Shown one piece after another: positions 62,220-64,000 of a stretch of DNA of 64,000 bases. The position numbers and the translations under genes are program-made. The stretch covers positions 1,767,318 to 1,831,317 of the forward strand of contig NW_017802379.1 of assembly GCF_001625305.1 (NCBI RefSeq), given 5' to 3'. The DNA comes from Branchiostoma belcheri. Its lineage: Eukaryota > Chordata > Leptocardii > Amphioxiformes > Branchiostomatidae. Positions within the stretch are counted from its first letter, which is position 1. Each line of letters starts with the position of its first letter. The notes under the pieces are model-generated. The model was not told the DNA's origin, searched no databases, and saw only the letters and a program-made list of their open reading frames with translations.

Positions 62220-63100
62220 TAGGTGAGCATAGAATCGATGTATCTTGATGCTTCTTATTAAACTTTAGTAATCAAATACCAGAGCATATATGTATAAAAC
62301 TGAACATAAATTGAATATAAAAGTGTACTCAGTTGTCAGTTAAATGACTGATTGTGATTTTGATACAATTCAGAATGGGCGCAGCAGTAACGTACATCTG
62401 CATGACTGGATAACTTGCAATCCATCAAAAGTGATCTTGTAAGCATTGAAAAACTGCAGGCTTATAATAACCATCACTCTGATTAATGTACACAGACGAG
62501 GTACACTACAGATGCAGGATGTACAAAAGCAATGAAGAAGACTATTTAGTACGTTTCCATCACAGTATGTTTCATACAGCCACTCAAAACTCTCTTTCAC
62601 GTTGTTTGATACAGTTACAGCCATTATGGTTGCCAGGTAGGTAGATGGCACAATTCCTCACTCAGTTTGATATTGTCAGTAACGTACATGGATTGATGTG
62701 TAGTCTTCTGAAGCAACGAACCCATTACCGAGCAATCTCTGTAAAAGAGAACTCGGTTGTTATAATATGGTAGATACGTTGATATGATATGTTATGATGT
62801 AATATGTCTAATAGACATGAAATAGGGACCCAATTCCGAAAATCAGACATAAACAACTGGCGATGTACGTACATGCATGACGTAGATGAGACCATTAGTG
62901 AGCCCACCCGCAGCAAATCTTTCCGGGGTTAAAACTGACTACAGCGATGCGAGTTGCTTTGTATTTGTTATCACAAAGTGACGGTGAGTAGTTGTGCCAG
63001 GGAACTCTGTTAAAACTTTTGTTATTTACGTCAAACTGGCGCACATCAATCTGGCATGTCTATTATACATATCACAACTAGAGTTCCACGATCTCATACC
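62220..63100. other. Gene-poor interval, no gene seen
   Basis: Short ORFs on both strands, no motif. Confidence 0.4.
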
Positions 63101-63114
63101 TTCGCCAAATGATG

Positions 63115-63570
63115 TTAGCCTTTATGAATAAGAAATATACTAATCACCCTGATTATGCAAATAGGATCCTCAATTGCATGAATTATATCAGTCTGTTGAT
63201 CATCTTCTCCACCAAACGACAGTCTTATCTTAACAAAGAATGCCATTTTCTCATAAATTATGTAAATGCGGTCCTTATTTGAATAAGTTATGTTTAATTA
63301 TGTTCACCTTCACTTAACTTTCAAACACCCCAAGTATGAAATTCCAGGCAGTTACCACTATGCAATTATAACATTTTTCTCATTAATTATGCAAATTAAG
63401 TCTTCATTTGCATAATCGATATTCGCCTGTGTTTCTGTCGTTCTTAATAACATATGTTACAAGCTTGAACTTCCTATCATGGAATGCAGCTGATTTATAG
63501 AATTTCCTCATTAATTATGCAAATTACATCAATATTCGCATAATTGTAATATCATTATGTCAAGCATCAC
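63115..63570. repeat. Tandem array of ~125-base units with octamer pairs
   Basis: Four units begin near 63122, 63246, 63374 and 63498. Each contains ATTATGCAAAT-like and, about 20 bases on, ATTTGCATAAT-like sequence; the third unit has both in full. Confidence 0.75.
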
Positions 63571-63579
63571 TTAAGCTAC

Positions 63580-63915
63580 CTACATACCAAAAATCACGAT
63601 GATCCATCAATCGGTTCTTGAGTTATCCTCTTTTAAACATTTGTCCTTTAAACCCCCCTGTAGTTCTAGAGCAAGCAACTAGGGGGCTCATACTCATGTC
63701 ACTTCATCCCCAGGACAAGAGCTATCTACCATCTAAATTTCGTCACCCTAGCATGTCTGGATCATGAGATATTAAAACCGGAAGTTCTGCTGCAGTACCA
63801 TGACAAGCCGCCAGGTGGCCCAAAATCTAATCATTTCGAGGTCTCATCAAGACCTACTCACCTACTAAATATCAAGTCAGTCCATTTTAGCCTTCTCAAG
63901 TTATCGTGTTGACAG
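63580..63915. repeat. Interspersed-repeat-like segment leading into CA tract
   Basis: CAATCGGTTCTTGAGTTATC, then later TTCTCAAGTTATCGTGTTGA, then GACAGACAGACACACA. The GACAGACA tail into a CA tract is a style common to dispersed noncoding repeats of marine invertebrates; no coding content. Confidence 0.4.
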
Positions 63916-63918
63916 ACA

Positions 63919-63990
<72 letters not shown>
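63909..63990. repeat. (CA)n microsatellite at window end
   Basis: CA dinucleotide tract of about 80 bases. Confidence 0.95.
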
Positions 63991-63996
<6 letters not shown>

Positions 63997-64000
63997 AACG

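Overview
This is a metazoan nuclear genome window, most likely amphioxus (Branchiostoma). The basis is family-level: compact multi-exon genes with GT/AG introns, secreted proteins mixing thrombospondin type 1, EGF and C-type lectin modules, a chordate-type neuropeptide FF receptor-like GPCR, and abundant CA/TG microsatellites, LINE tails and a tRNA-derived SINE. There are no operons, phage genes or CRISPR arrays. I rebuilt the gene models by hand from splice signals and codon phase; no transcript evidence was available.

Left part (1-5.1 kb): a direct tandem duplication carrying a small secreted-protein gene on the minus strand. The left copy runs off the window; the right copy has candidate exons at 4276, 3858-3832, 3583-3539 and 3240-2995. 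5.8-10.4 kb (minus): a nine-exon gene for a 534-residue secreted acidic protein, with signal peptide, one EF-hand, two matching six-cysteine modules and two Glu-rich segments. I do not recognise it as a named family. 13.3-17.85 kb (minus): gene B, 590 residues, signal peptide, one TSP1, eight EGF modules and a C-type lectin-like domain (CTLD).

Middle (18-41.5 kb): a LINE tail, a foldback element and an insertion-type MITE, then two tandem plus-strand paralogues. Gene C (24.19-27.29 kb) has four TSP1 modules and a CTLD, but a 19-base deletion breaks the CTLD frame. Gene D (32.63-41.04 kb) has 24 coding exons and 1300 residues: five TSP1, EGFs, a HYR/sushi/GCC2-type cassette resembling SVEP1, eight more EGFs and a CTLD. 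Their TATA-containing promoter and noncoding first exon exist in three copies, one of which has lost its splice donor.

Right part: intergenic DNA with a LINE fragment (46.2-46.7 kb), then a five-exon minus-strand NPFF-receptor-like GPCR (51.28-48.0 kb, 395 residues). The rest is gene-poor DNA with decayed repeats, an assembly gap (58749-59422), CA tracts and a tandem array near 63.1-63.6 kb. B, C and D form a local cluster of secreted lectin-like multidomain proteins, a composition suggesting extracellular recognition, matrix or innate-defence roles; that role is inference.
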